Assembly (NCBI RefSeq): GCF_011369485.1
Contig: NZ_VXCA01000004.1
Location: 124,001 to 188,000 of the forward strand
DNA from: Pseudomonas atagonensis
GTDB lineage: Bacteria; Pseudomonadota; Gammaproteobacteria; Pseudomonadales; Pseudomonadaceae
Direction: 5' to 3'
Length of the DNA stretch: 64,000 nucleotides
The translations under genes and the position numbers were made by a program. Positions within the stretch are counted from its first letter, which is position 1. Each line of letters opens with the position of its first letter. Positions 16,396-25,980 of this stretch are shown piece after piece. The notes below the pieces were generated by a model, which saw only the letters and a list, made by a program, of their open reading frames with translations, was not told where the DNA came from and ran no database searches.

Positions 16396-17034
16396 ATGGT
16401 CAGTCGAATGCACCGGTCAGGGACTGTCGAAGTGATGTTGCAACCCTCGGACGATCTGCAGTTTTTGCAGTGTCTGTTGAGCGGGGAGCAGAAAGCGTTT
16501 GTCGATCTGGTCAACCGCTATCAGGGCGCCATGCGCGCGGTGGCTGTGGCGATTGTCGGGCGTCGGCATATGGACGACGTGGTGCAGGAAGCCTGGCTGG
16601 CGGTGGTGCGCGGGCTGGCGGGGTTTCAGGGGCGATCCAGCCTGAAGACGTGGATTCTGACCATCACCGCGAATGCCGCAAAATGCCGCTACGGGCAGAA
16701 TCGCCGTAATGAAGTGCCGCTGCCGGTCAATCGTTTCGACGAGGAGCGCTTCGCGTCTGACGGCAGTTGGCAGGCCGGGCTGCCGCTCTGGCACGAAGAC
16801 ACCCCGGAAGCGTTGCTGCATGAGCATGAACTGTGCGAATGCCTTGAGCGGGCGCTGAATGCCTTGTCCGAGACCCAGCGCAGCGTGCTGATTTTGCGCG
16901 AGCGTCAGGGTCTGGAGCTGGAAGACATCGCGCAGTTGCTCGATCTCTCGCTGACCAACACCCGAGTGTTGTTGCATCGGGCGCGGCTCAGCGTGTTTGC
17001 GGCAGTTGAGAGTTATCAGAAAATGGATGGATGA
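16396..17034 (+). CDS. ECF-type RNA polymerase sigma factor
   Basis: A 212-residue group IV sigma factor. Region 2 is seen at residues 25-90 (NRYQGAMRAVAVAIVGRRHMDDVVQEAWLAV, then FQGRSSLKTWILTI) and region 4 at 140-195 (ALSETQRSVLILRERQGLELEDIAQLLDLS, LLHRAR). Starts at 16396 or at ATG 16435 (MLQPSDD) are both plausible. No anti-sigma or zinc-finger gene follows: the next gene is on the other strand. Control may therefore be transcriptional or through a distant partner. Confidence 0.85.
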   Translation: MVSRMHRSGTVEVMLQPSDDLQFLQCLLSGEQKAFVDLVNRYQGAMRAVAVAIVGRRHMDDVVQEAWLAVVRGLAGFQGRSSLKTWILTITANAAKCRYGQNRRNEVPLPVNRFDEERFASDGSWQAGLPLWHEDTPEALLHEHELCECLERALNALSETQRSVLILRERQGLELEDIAQLLDLSLTNTRVLLHRARLSVFAAVESYQKMDG

Positions 17035-17046
17035 CGGCGAGGCCGA

Positions 17047-17931
17047 TCAAAGCGTATCCACCAGCCAATCACGAAACGCTTTCAGCGAGGGCAGTGTTTC
17101 GTTGCGTGGCGGATACACCAGGTAATAGCTGCGGCGACTGGTGATCGGTTCGCCCAGTTGCAGCAGTTCACCATGGAGTAATTCGTCCTCGACCAGAATG
17201 CGCGGCACCAGGCCCACACCAATATTGGCGCGCACGGCCTGAATCAAGTGCGAGGTCATTTCAAAGCTAGGGCCAATACGCATGCTGCGGTGCGCGAGGG
17301 CGTGATGGCTGAACCATTCGGCCCACGCCTGAGCATTGCTGCTGACGTTGAGCAGCAATTGCCCGGCGATGTAACGCTCGGCGTCCTGGCGTTCGGCAGC
17401 CGACAATTGCGCGCTGGCGATCACCACCAGTTCCTCGGTGTGCAGGGGCAGCGACGTCAGCCCCGGCCATTCACCGCCACCGACACAAATCGCCGCATCG
17501 ATTTCGCTGGTGTCGAAGTCGATGGCTTCGATGCGCGAATGCAGGTGCACGGTCATGCCGGGGTGCGCGGTGTAGAAGTCCTTCAATCTGGGCAGCAACC
17601 ATTTCGAGCCAAAGGTCGGCAGCGTCGCCAGGCGCAGGCTGTGGATGCCGGAACCGAACGCCATCGCCTGCAACGTGGCACTGCGAATTTGCCCGAGGGC
17701 TTCAGCCAGTTCGCGCTGATACATGCGCCCGACATCGGTCAGCACGACTTTGCGCCCCTCGCGGTTGAACAGGCGCATGCCGAGCATCTTCTCGAGAATC
17801 TGTACCTGGCGGCTGACCGCACTCTGCGTCAGCGACAGTTCGTGAGCAGCGCGGGTGTAGCTTTCATGGCGTGCGGCAGCCTCGAAGGCCAGCAACAGCG
17901 ACATGGACGGGGTGAGCGTTCGCGGATTCAT
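17047..17931 (-). CDS. LysR-family regulator (GcvA-like)
   Basis: A 294-residue LysR-type regulator. The winged HTH at residues 8-68 has the GcvA-group pattern (LLLAFEAAARHESYTRAAHELSLTQSAVSRQ) followed by a substrate-binding-type effector domain. It is divergent from the YdiJ-type dehydrogenase 158 bp away and is the most likely controller of that gene. Confidence 0.87.
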   Translation of the reverse strand: MNPRTLTPSMSLLLAFEAAARHESYTRAAHELSLTQSAVSRQVQILEKMLGMRLFNREGRKVVLTDVGRMYQRELAEALGQIRSATLQAMAFGSGIHSLRLATLPTFGSKWLLPRLKDFYTAHPGMTVHLHSRIEAIDFDTSEIDAAICVGGGEWPGLTSLPLHTEELVVIASAQLSAAERQDAERYIAGQLLLNVSSNAQAWAEWFSHHALAHRSMRIGPSFEMTSHLIQAVRANIGVGLVPRILVEDELLHGELLQLGEPITSRRSYYLVYPPRNETLPSLKAFRDWLVDTL

Positions 17932-18089
17932 TCGTAAAAGTCATTAATAGCGGGTCGAATTTACGGTTGTCCCGACGTCCTTCAACAATGAACATGGGCA
18001 ACATGAGATGGCGGAGCCTGACGCAATCATTCGTTGCGTACAACTGTTCACCGCCACACGGCCTGATTTTGACCGAGATACCCTGACCG

Positions 18090-21000
18090 ATGATTGCCCA
18101 GCTGTCGCCCGCCACCGCCCTGACTTCCGATTACCAGCAGTTCCTCAAAGCCCTGAAAATCAGCGGATTTCGCGGCGAGATCAGCGCCGATTACGCCAGT
18201 CGCGTGGTGCTGGCCACGGATAACTCGATCTATCAGCGTTTGCCGCAAGCCGCCGTTTTTCCGCTGGACGCCGACGATGTGGCGCGGGTGGCGCGGCTGA
18301 TTGCCGAGCCGGCCTATAAAAGCGTGATGATTACCCCGCGTGGCGGCGGTACCGGCACCAACGGCCAATCGCTGACCGACGGCATCGTTGTCGACCTGTC
18401 GCGGCACATGAACCGTATCCTCGAAATCAACGTTGAAGAGCGTTGGGTGCGGGTGCAGGCCGGGGTGGTCAAGGACCAGCTCAATGCGGCGCTGAAGTCC
18501 GCCGGACTGTTCTTCGCCCCGGAGCTGTCGACCTCCAACCGCGCCACGGTCGGCGGGATGATCAACACTGACGCCAGCGGCCAGGGCAGTTGCACCTACG
18601 GCAAGACCCGCGACCATGTGCTCGAACTCGACATGATCCTGCGCGGCGGCGAACGTCTGCACGGTCAACCACTGGAAGAGCGTGAACTGGAAACACTGTG
18701 TGCCCGCGAGGATCGAGTCGGCGAAGTCTATCGCTGTGCGCGGCAGATCATTGATGAGCAGGGTGACCTGATCAAACAACGCTTTCCGGATCTGAACCGC
18801 TGCCTGACCGGTTACGACCTGGCGCACCTGCGCGAGGCGGACAATCGTTTCAACCTCAACAGCGTGCTGTGCGGCGCGGAAGGCTCGCTTGGTTTTGTGG
18901 TTGAGGCGAAATTGAATGTGCTGCCGATCCCCAGGCACACGATGCTGGTCAACATCCGCTACGCCGGGTTCATGGATGCGCTACGTGATGCCCGCGCGCT
19001 GATGGCGCTCAAGCCGCTGTCGATTGAAACCGTGGACTCGAAGGTCTTGCTGCTGGCGATGCAGGACATCGTCTGGCACGGCGTTGCCGAGTATTTTCCG
19101 GCAAACGCCGAGCGGCCGACATTGGGCATCAACCTCGTCGAGTTCTGCGGCGACGATCCCGAGGATCTGCAGCGTCGGGTCGAGGCGTTTGTCGAACACT
19201 TGAGCAGCGATTCGACTGTCGAACGTCTGGGGCACACGCTGGCGGTCGGCCACGCGGCGGTGAACAAGGTCTACGGCATGCGCAAGCGCGCGGTCGGCTT
19301 GCTCGGCAACGTTGCCGGTGAAGCGCGGCCGCAGCCGTTTGTCGAAGACACCGCCGTGCCGCCACAACACCTGGCCGAGTACATTGCCGAGTTGCGCGAC
19401 CTGCTCGACAGTCATGGTTTGCAATACGGCATGTTCGGCCACGTCGATGCCGGAGTGTTGCACGTGCGGCCAATCCTCGACATGAAGGATCCGCAGCAAG
19501 CGGCGCTGGTGCGTCCGGTGTCCGATGGTGTCGCCGCGCTGACCCAGCGTTACGGCGGCCTGCTCTGGGGCGAGCACGGCAAAGGTCTGCGTTCGGAATA
19601 TGCCCCGGCATTTTTCGGCGAACTGTATCCGGCGCTGCAAGCGTTGAAAGCGGCGTTTGACCCGTTCAACCAGTTCAACCCCGGCAAGATCGCCACTGCC
19701 GCCAACACCGGCGCGGCACTGCTGAAAATCGACGAAGTGACTCTGCGCGGTGAACTCGATCGGCAGATCGACGAGAAAGTCTGGCAGAACTACGGCGCGG
19801 CCATGCATTGCAACGGCAACGGCGCCTGCTACAACTTCGATCCTGATGACGCGATGTGCCCGTCGTGGAAAGCCACCCGCGAACGTGCGCAATCACCCAA
19901 GGGGCGCGCGTCGTTGATTCGCGAGTGGCTGCGGCTGCAGGGCGAGGCTGGCGTTGATGTGTTGTCCGAGGCGATCCGCCGACCGACGTTTTTCGGTACG
20001 TTGTGGCAGCGCTGGCGCAACAGTCGCACGCAGGCCGCGGATTTCTCCCATGAGGTTTACGACGCTATGGCCGGGTGCCTGGCGTGCAAGTCCTGCGCGG
20101 GACAGTGCCCGGTGAAGGTCAACGTGCCGGAATTTCGTTCGCGGTTTCTTGAGCTGTACCACACGCGTTATCTGCGTCCGGCGCGGGATTATCTGATCGC
20201 CTCGCTGGAGTACAGCATCCCGTACATGGCGCGGATCCCGGCGTTGTACAACGGTTTGATGGGCGCTGCTGTTGTTCGCACGTTGCTGGAACGTCTTGGC
20301 GGCATGGTCGATGTGCCGCTGCTCAGCCGCTTCGATTTCCATGCAGCGATGCGCCGCTGGCAGGTACAACCGGCGACGCTGGCGACGATGTCGCGGCTGA
20401 CTCAGGCGCAACGCGAACGCAGCGTGGTGATCGTTCAGGATGCGTTTACCCGCTACTTCGAGGCGCCGCTATTGGCGGATCTGGTCGAGCTGATTTCACG
20501 CCTGGGTTATCAGGTATATCTGGCGCCGTTCAGTGCCAACGGCAAACCGCTGCATGTGCAGGGTTTTCTGTCGGCCTTTAACCGTGCCGCGTTGCGCAAT
20601 GCCGGGCAGCTGCGTGAGCTGGCGGATCTGGGTGTGCCGTTGCTGGGGCTCGATCCGGCAATGACCCTGGTGTATCGCCAGGAATACCTGAAAGTGCCGG
20701 GCATGCAGGACTGCCCGGAAGTCGAACTGGTGCAGGAGTGGTTGCTCAAGGTCATGCCTGAACAGACGCCTCAGGATACTTCCGTGCCATTCCGGCTATT
20801 GGCCCATTGCACGGAAAAAACCAACGCCCCGGCGGCTACGCGGCAGTGGGAGCAAGTGTTCGAGCGTGCCGGATTGCAACTCGCCACGCAGGCCACCGGT
20901 TGCTGCGGCATGTCGGGTACTTACGGCCATGAAGCGCGCAACCGTGAAAACTCGGCGGTGATCTACGAGCAGTCCTGGGCACGCCACATCGATGCGCCGG

Positions 21001-21116
21001 CGCAAAAAGGTGAGGCACTGGCCACCGGCTATTCCTGCCGCAGCCAGGTCAAGCGCCAGTCGGATCAGGCGTTGCGCCACCCGCTGCAGGTGTTGCTCGA
21101 AGTTCTGCGTCGCTGA
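18090..21116 (+). CDS. ydiJ: FAD and [4Fe-4S] D-2-hydroxyglutarate dehydrogenase (YdiJ type)
   Basis: A 1008-residue fused flavin and iron-sulfur dehydrogenase, the size of E. coli YdiJ (1018), which oxidises D-2-hydroxyglutarate. Domains in order: FAD_binding_4/PCMH (ITPRGGGTGTNGQSL near residue 75), a long FAD-oxidase C-terminal domain with LLWGEHGKGLRSEY near 490, a cysteine segment HCNGNGACYNFDPDDAMC near 573-590, a ferredoxin motif CLACKSCAGQCP near 663-674, and a CCG domain (LLAHCTEKTNAP, GCCGMSGTYGHE near 938). Electrons probably go to the respiratory chain. It is divergent from the LysR gene, and its last 68 bases overlap the 3' end of the PqiA-type gene on the other strand. Confidence 0.9.
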   Translation: MIAQLSPATALTSDYQQFLKALKISGFRGEISADYASRVVLATDNSIYQRLPQAAVFPLDADDVARVARLIAEPAYKSVMITPRGGGTGTNGQSLTDGIVVDLSRHMNRILEINVEERWVRVQAGVVKDQLNAALKSAGLFFAPELSTSNRATVGGMINTDASGQGSCTYGKTRDHVLELDMILRGGERLHGQPLEERELETLCAREDRVGEVYRCARQIIDEQGDLIKQRFPDLNRCLTGYDLAHLREADNRFNLNSVLCGAEGSLGFVVEAKLNVLPIPRHTMLVNIRYAGFMDALRDARALMALKPLSIETVDSKVLLLAMQDIVWHGVAEYFPANAERPTLGINLVEFCGDDPEDLQRRVEAFVEHLSSDSTVERLGHTLAVGHAAVNKVYGMRKRAVGLLGNVAGEARPQPFVEDTAVPPQHLAEYIAELRDLLDSHGLQYGMFGHVDAGVLHVRPILDMKDPQQAALVRPVSDGVAALTQRYGGLLWGEHGKGLRSEYAPAFFGELYPALQALKAAFDPFNQFNPGKIATAANTGAALLKIDEVTLRGELDRQIDEKVWQNYGAAMHCNGNGACYNFDPDDAMCPSWKATRERAQSPKGRASLIREWLRLQGEAGVDVLSEAIRRPTFFGTLWQRWRNSRTQAADFSHEVYDAMAGCLACKSCAGQCPVKVNVPEFRSRFLELYHTRYLRPARDYLIASLEYSIPYMARIPALYNGLMGAAVVRTLLERLGGMVDVPLLSRFDFHAAMRRWQVQPATLATMSRLTQAQRERSVVIVQDAFTRYFEAPLLADLVELISRLGYQVYLAPFSANGKPLHVQGFLSAFNRAALRNAGQLRELADLGVPLLGLDPAMTLVYRQEYLKVPGMQDCPEVELVQEWLLKVMPEQTPQDTSVPFRLLAHCTEKTNAPAATRQWEQVFERAGLQLATQATGCCGMSGTYGHEARNRENSAVIYEQSWARHIDAPAQKGEALATGYSCRSQVKRQSDQALRHPLQVLLEVLRR

Positions 21117-21738
21117 GGGGCTCATCGTCGGGGACGTTGTCCCAGATCAGCCGCGGGTCGAAACTCATCGCCGAGAGCATGGTGAACACCACCACCATGC
21201 CGAAGAACAGGATGCCCGGTCGCGGCTCGATATCGCCCAGTGCCTGGAACTTCACCAGCGCCGCGACCAGCGCGACCACCAGGACGTCGAGCATCGACCA
21301 ATAGCCAATCAGCTCGACGAAACGGTACATCTTCGAACGCTCGCGGCGTGCCCACCCGCTGTCGCGCTGGACGCTGATCAGCAACAGTGACAGAGCCACA
21401 AACTTGATCCCCGGCACCGCAATACTGGCGATGAAAATGATCAGGGCGATGTCCCACGCGCCACCTTCCCAGAACTCCAGCACGCCGCTCATGATGGTGC
21501 TGTCGGCGCCATTGCCGAGCATCGTGGTGTTCATCACCGGCAGCAAATTGGCCGGCACATAAAACGCCAGCGCGGCGAACAGATACGCCCAGGTGCGAGT
21601 CAGTGAATTGGTCTTGCGCCGGTGCAGCGGCGCCTCGCAACGCGGGCACTGGTGCGGTTCATCGCTCATGTCACAGGCCAGCCCGCAGCTGTGGCACAGG
21701 CAAAGATTGAGTTCGCTAGCGGTCGGTGGTCGCTTCAT
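21049..21738 (-). CDS. PqiA/LetA-type half protein, second
   Basis: A 229-residue inner-membrane protein equal to the C-terminal half of a PqiA/LetA-type protein. It starts with a zinc-ribbon-like pair (CLCHSCGLACD, then CPRCEAPLHR), followed by four membrane segments with the hallmark NLLPVMNTTMLG and IFIASIAVPGIKF stretches, and an Ala/Pro-rich tail. Its start overlaps the stop of the first PqiA gene by 4 bp. Full systems move lipids between the membranes with an MCE partner (PqiB/LetB), but none is encoded downstream, where the ydiJ 3' end overlaps antiparallel by 68 bp. Confidence 0.85.
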   Translation of the reverse strand: MKRPPTASELNLCLCHSCGLACDMSDEPHQCPRCEAPLHRRKTNSLTRTWAYLFAALAFYVPANLLPVMNTTMLGNGADSTIMSGVLEFWEGGAWDIALIIFIASIAVPGIKFVALSLLLISVQRDSGWARRERSKMYRFVELIGYWSMLDVLVVALVAALVKFQALGDIEPRPGILFFGMVVVFTMLSAMSFDPRLIWDNVPDDEPLSDAELRATPAAGGATPDPTGA

Positions 21739-22331
21739 AGAATGTCCCAGAGGTCTCGAATGTCGCGGCCGGCAATGCGGATCATCATCAGGCTCAACAC
21801 GGCCAGGGCAAACAGGCCGATGCCGGGCAATACATCAAGCAGCCCGGCCAGTTTGAACACCGCCACCATGGCGCCCAGCAGGCACACCTCAAGCATGCTC
21901 CACGGGCGCAACGTTTCCAGCCAGCGCATGCACAGGGTGAAACCCGGCGCGCGACGCGAGGAGAGGGCGAAACTCAACACCCAGATCAGCAGCACCAACT
22001 GAAACGCCGGGGCGATGATGATCGAAATCGCCGCTACCATTGCCATGAACGTGATCGGCCCCTGACTCAAGGCCAGCACCGAATCCCACAGCGTCGCGCT
22101 GTTTTTCAGGCCCTTCATGCTGATGCTCATTACCGGATAGAAATTGGCGAACAGCCAGAGCACCGCGGCGGTGAAACTGAGGGCCAGACGCTGTTCGACC
22201 GTCAAACCGTTGTAGCGCTGCAACACGCCGCCGCAGCGCACGCAGGAGGTTTTCTGGTGTTTGCCGAGCACGGCTTTTTCGTACACACAATCGCAGTGCT
22301 CGCAGATGATCAGTTGTTCGGTGTTGACCAT
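21735..22331 (-). CDS. PqiA/LetA-type half protein, first
   Basis: A 198-residue inner-membrane protein equal to the N-terminal half of PqiA/LetA: zinc-ribbon cysteines (ICEHCDCVYE, then SCVRCGGVL), four membrane segments and the NFYPVMSISMKG motif. ATG 22331 is chosen because the longer frame to 22397 adds residues not like the family. It is translationally coupled to the second half gene, so the E. coli fusion is split here into two polypeptides. Confidence 0.85.
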   Translation of the reverse strand: MVNTEQLIICEHCDCVYEKAVLGKHQKTSCVRCGGVLQRYNGLTVEQRLALSFTAAVLWLFANFYPVMSISMKGLKNSATLWDSVLALSQGPITFMAMVAAISIIIAPAFQLVLLIWVLSFALSSRRAPGFTLCMRWLETLRPWSMLEVCLLGAMVAVFKLAGLLDVLPGIGLFALAVLSLMMIRIAGRDIRDLWDIL

Positions 22332-22457
22332 GGACAACGCTCGACAGCAGGCCGCAAGGGCAGGGAAGACTTGATCACTATAGAAGCCTGACGCCAATGG
22401 GCAACTTACAGCGCACCGGTTGGCGAGATTTTTTCTGATCAGGCTGTGCGCGACGCG

Positions 22458-23348
22458 CTAACGGCGGCTGCGGCTGAAGTCGATGAACGCCTTGAGCGCT
22501 GCCGGGACATGGCGCCGGCTCGGGTAATACAGGTGCAGGCCGGGGTAATACGGGCACCAGTCGGCGAGAACCTGTATCAGACGCCCGGCGGCGAGGTGTT
22601 CGCTGACCATGTCTTCGAACACATACGCCAGCCCCAGCCCTTGCAGCGCCGGGCCGACCATCAGGCTGACGTCGCCGAGGGTCAGCGGGCCGTCGACTTC
22701 GATTTCCTGAGCGATGCCGCCGCGTTCGAACTCCCAACGGTACATCGAACCGCTGGGAAAACGATGGCGGATGCACGGCAGTGCGTGCAGATCCTGCGGT
22801 TTTTCCGGCGCGGCGTGGCGCTGGAAAAACGCCGGCGAGCCAACCACCACCGAACGCATTGTCGGGCCGATGGGCAGCGACACCATGTCCGCTTCAAGGC
22901 GATTGCCGAAGCGTACGCCGGCATCGAACCCACCGGCGACGATGTCCAGCAATGCATCGCTTTCGACCACCTCCAGGCGAATGTCCGGGAACGCCTGCAA
23001 AAACTCGCTGGCAATTGGCAGCAGCACCAGTTCGCACGCCTGGCGTCCGCAGGTAATACGCAGATTGCCCGAGGGTTTTTCGCGAAAATGGTTGAGGTCT
23101 TCCAGCGCATCGTCGATGTCACGGAACGCCGGTTTCAGCCGCGTGTAAAGCCGCTCGCCTGCTTCGGTCAGGGCCACGCTGCGAGTGGTGCGGTTGAACA
23201 GGCGAACGCCGAGGCGGTTTTCCAGGGCTTTCACCGAATGGCTCAGCGCCGAGGGCGTCAGGCCCAGTTCGACGGCTGCCTTGCTGAAGTTCAAGTGCCG
23301 GGCGGAGCACAGAAACAACGCGAGGTCTGCTGCTGAAGGGGTTTTCAT
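22458..23348 (-). CDS. LysR-family regulator
   Basis: A 296-residue LysR-type regulator of the CrgA/DsdC-like large group, with HTH at residues 6-65 (LCSARHLNFSKAAVELGLTPSALSHSVKALE). It is divergent from an SDR oxidoreductase and an MFS pump, with 130 bp between starts, and is the probable regulator of that pair. Confidence 0.87.
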   Translation of the reverse strand: MKTPSAADLALFLCSARHLNFSKAAVELGLTPSALSHSVKALENRLGVRLFNRTTRSVALTEAGERLYTRLKPAFRDIDDALEDLNHFREKPSGNLRITCGRQACELVLLPIASEFLQAFPDIRLEVVESDALLDIVAGGFDAGVRFGNRLEADMVSLPIGPTMRSVVVGSPAFFQRHAAPEKPQDLHALPCIRHRFPSGSMYRWEFERGGIAQEIEVDGPLTLGDVSLMVGPALQGLGLAYVFEDMVSEHLAAGRLIQVLADWCPYYPGLHLYYPSRRHVPAALKAFIDFSRSRR

Positions 23349-23478
23349 CTGTGAATGCCTTTCACAAAGTCATGCAAATTTGTTGGGATTATCACATCAG
23401 TAGCACGGCCTTAAAGTCGCATCAACTCATCGAGAAGGCCCGGCACCGTCGCCAGGGTCGCTGACAGGAGGAGTTGAA

Positions 23479-24309
23479 ATGCGTACCTGGTTCATTACTG
23501 GCGCTTCCCGTGGTTTTGGCATCCTCATCGCCGAACGTGCTTTGCAGGCCGGCGACGCAGTCATCGCGACGGCCCGCAATCCGCAGGACATCATTGAGCG
23601 CCTCGGCGATCATCCGAATCTGTTGGCCGTGCGCCTCGACGTCACCCGCGAAGACGAAGCCCATCAAGCGGTCGCCGCCGGCATCAAGCGTTTTGGACGC
23701 ATCGATGTACTGATCAACAACGCCGGGTTCGGTGTACTCGGTGCCGTCGAAGAAACCAGTGCCAGCGAGACCGAGCGCCTGTTCGCCACCAACGTCTTCG
23801 GCCTGCTCAACGTCACGCGCGCCGTACTGCCGCACCTGCGCGCGCAACGCAGCGGGCGGGTCATCAATATTTCTTCGATTGGCGGCTATCAGGCGTACAT
23901 GGGCTGGGGCGTTTATGGCTCGACCAAGTTCGCCGTCGAAGGCATCACCGAAGCGTTGCATCAGGAACTGGCGCCGCTGGGCATTCAGGCCACCGTGGTT
24001 GAGCCGGGCTTTTTCCGCACCGACTTTCTCGACGAACAATCGCTGATCAAAACCACGCTGGTGTTACCGGACTACGACGCAACCGTCGGCAAGATGCGCG
24101 CCTTCGCCGAGGCTGCCAACCACGCCCAACCGGGTGATCCGCAGAAATTCGCCGAAGCAATTCTGGCGCTGGTCAACGCCCCGAATCCGCCGCAACGGCT
24201 GGCACTGGGCAGCGACACCGTGGCGCGCATCGAGGCGAAGAATCGCTTGGTGGCGCAAGAGTTGGCCGAGTGGAATGAGCTGGCGCTGTCCACGGACTTC
24301 AAAAGCTGA
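23479..24309 (+). CDS. short-chain dehydrogenase/reductase
   Basis: A 276-residue classical SDR. The cofactor motif TGASRGFG is at residues 8-15, NNAG at 81-84, the catalytic Ser in SSIGGYQ near 138, and the YxxxK pair in YGSTK near residue 151. It oxidises or reduces an unknown carbonyl compound with NAD(P). ATG 23479 follows GGAGGAG. It is the first gene of the unit with the MFS pump and lies opposite a LysR gene. Confidence 0.88.
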   Translation: MRTWFITGASRGFGILIAERALQAGDAVIATARNPQDIIERLGDHPNLLAVRLDVTREDEAHQAVAAGIKRFGRIDVLINNAGFGVLGAVEETSASETERLFATNVFGLLNVTRAVLPHLRAQRSGRVINISSIGGYQAYMGWGVYGSTKFAVEGITEALHQELAPLGIQATVVEPGFFRTDFLDEQSLIKTTLVLPDYDATVGKMRAFAEAANHAQPGDPQKFAEAILALVNAPNPPQRLALGSDTVARIEAKNRLVAQELAEWNELALSTDFKS

Positions 24310-24388
24310 ATGGCAGATCCAGGGAAAGCAGTCTTGCTCCCACTGGTGCCTTCACGCAACGACTATTTTTCTGACAAAGGATTGCCTC

Positions 24389-25933
24389 ATGACTTCTTCA
24401 ACCGGGCAGCAAGGAACGCGCGACAAGTGGCTGATCCTTGCGGCGGTGTGCCTGTCGGCACTGGTTCTTCCCTTGAGTTTTACCGGCGGCGCGGTGGCAA
24501 CACCGGCGATTGGCCGTGACTTGGGCGGTAGCCCCGCGGCGCTGACCTGGATCACCAATGCGTTCATGTTGTCGTTCGGCAGTTTGCTGATGGCGGCGGG
24601 AGCATTAGCTGATGTTTATGGGCGTAAACGTCTGTTCACTTTCGGTATGTCGCTGTTTACCGCGGCCTCGATTGCGCAGAGTCTTGCGCCTTCGGTGTTC
24701 TGGCTGGATGTGCTGCGTGCCGTTCAGGGTGTGGCCGGTGCGGCGGCACTGGCCAGCGGCTCGGCGGCGCTGGCGCAGGAGTTCGACGGCCATGCCCGCA
24801 CGCGGGCGTATAGCCTGCTTGGCACCACGTTTGGCATCGGTCTGGCCTTTGGGCCATTGCTGGCCGGGGCGTTGATCGAGGCGTTCAACTGGCGGGCGAT
24901 TTTTGTCTTTACCGCGTTGATCGGCATTGTCGCGATGATCTTCGGTCTGCCGCGCATGCGCGAAACCCGCGACCCGGATGCCAAGGGTCTCGACTGGCCG
25001 GGCACCGTTCTGTTCAGTGCCATGCTCGGATTGTTCACGTTTGGCCTGATCCTGGCGCCGGAGCACGGCTGGGGCAGTCCGTTGATTGTTGGATTGCTGG
25101 CCCTGTCGGGCGTTTTGCTGGTGGCTTTTGTGCTCGTCGAGATGCGCGTCAAACGGCCGATGCTCGACCTGACGCTGTTTCGTTTTCCGCGATTCGTCGG
25201 TGTGCAGATGCTGCCGATCGGCACCTGTTTTTGCTACATCGTGCTGGTGGTGATGCTGCCGCTGCGTTTTATCGGCGTGGAAGGATTGAGCGAAATCGAT
25301 GCCGGTCTGCTGTTACTGGCGTTGTCGGCACCGATGCTGGTGGTGCCTTTGCTCGCGGCATCACTGACCCGTTTTATCTCGGCGGGCCTATTGTCCGGCG
25401 TGGGTTTGCTGATTGCTGCGACGGGTTTGCACTGGCTGAGTCTGTACAACGTCGGCGAAGCTAGATTCGCTCTGGTAGCGCCGATGGTGTTGATCGGTAT
25501 CGGCGCCGGATTACCGTGGGGCCTGATGGATGGCTTGTCGGTAAGCGTGGTGCCGACTGAGCGCGCCGGCATGGCGGCGGGAATTTTCAATACCGTGCGA
25601 GTGGCGGGCGAGGGGATTGCACTGGCGTGCGTGGCAGCGATGCTAGCTTCGCTGTTGCAGAGCGATCTGGCGAGTGCGCTGCACGTAGCGGCTGGCAGCG
25701 CCGAAGCGCAGTTGATTGGCGAAACGGCGCAGCGTGTGATCACGGGGGACATGGCTCATGCGATCAACATCGTGGCGGGGCTGGACAGCGAACGACTGGT
25801 GCAAGGTTACGCTTCGGCGTTCCAGTCGGTGCTGCACATCCTGACGGTTATTACGTTGCTGTCAGCAGCGGTGGTGTTGGGACTGTTGAGCAAGGATCGC
25901 ACCGTCACGGAGCCGCAACGGGCAGTGGCATAA
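24389..25933 (+). CDS. MFS drug-type efflux transporter (DHA2, 14 TM)
   Basis: A 514-residue inner-membrane proton antiporter of the EmrB/QacA type, with about 14 hydrophobic segments. Motif A is read in GALADVYGRKR after the second segment, and motif C-like GTTFGIGLAFGPLLAGAL after the fourth. The frame is open from 24134, but ATG 24389 (AAAGGA upstream) begins the family N-terminus. It follows the SDR gene by 80 bp and ends in a REP hairpin. Confidence 0.87.
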   Translation: MTSSTGQQGTRDKWLILAAVCLSALVLPLSFTGGAVATPAIGRDLGGSPAALTWITNAFMLSFGSLLMAAGALADVYGRKRLFTFGMSLFTAASIAQSLAPSVFWLDVLRAVQGVAGAAALASGSAALAQEFDGHARTRAYSLLGTTFGIGLAFGPLLAGALIEAFNWRAIFVFTALIGIVAMIFGLPRMRETRDPDAKGLDWPGTVLFSAMLGLFTFGLILAPEHGWGSPLIVGLLALSGVLLVAFVLVEMRVKRPMLDLTLFRFPRFVGVQMLPIGTCFCYIVLVVMLPLRFIGVEGLSEIDAGLLLLALSAPMLVVPLLAASLTRFISAGLLSGVGLLIAATGLHWLSLYNVGEARFALVAPMVLIGIGAGLPWGLMDGLSVSVVPTERAGMAAGIFNTVRVAGEGIALACVAAMLASLLQSDLASALHVAAGSAEAQLIGETAQRVITGDMAHAINIVAGLDSERLVQGYASAFQSVLHILTVITLLSAAVVLGLLSKDRTVTEPQRAVA

Positions 25934-25943
25934 CACGCCATCC

Positions 25944-25973
25944 CTGTGGGAGCGAGCAAGCCCGCTCCCACAG
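25944..25973. repeat. REP hairpin serving as terminator
   Basis: A single REP palindrome (CTGTGGGAGC and GCTCCCACAG arms) sits between the MFS and sad stops and is followed by a T-rich run on the plus strand. It belongs to the same GCTTGCTCGC/GAGCGGGC-type group as the pair at 34966. Confidence 0.85.
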
Positions 25974-25980
25974 ATGTTTT

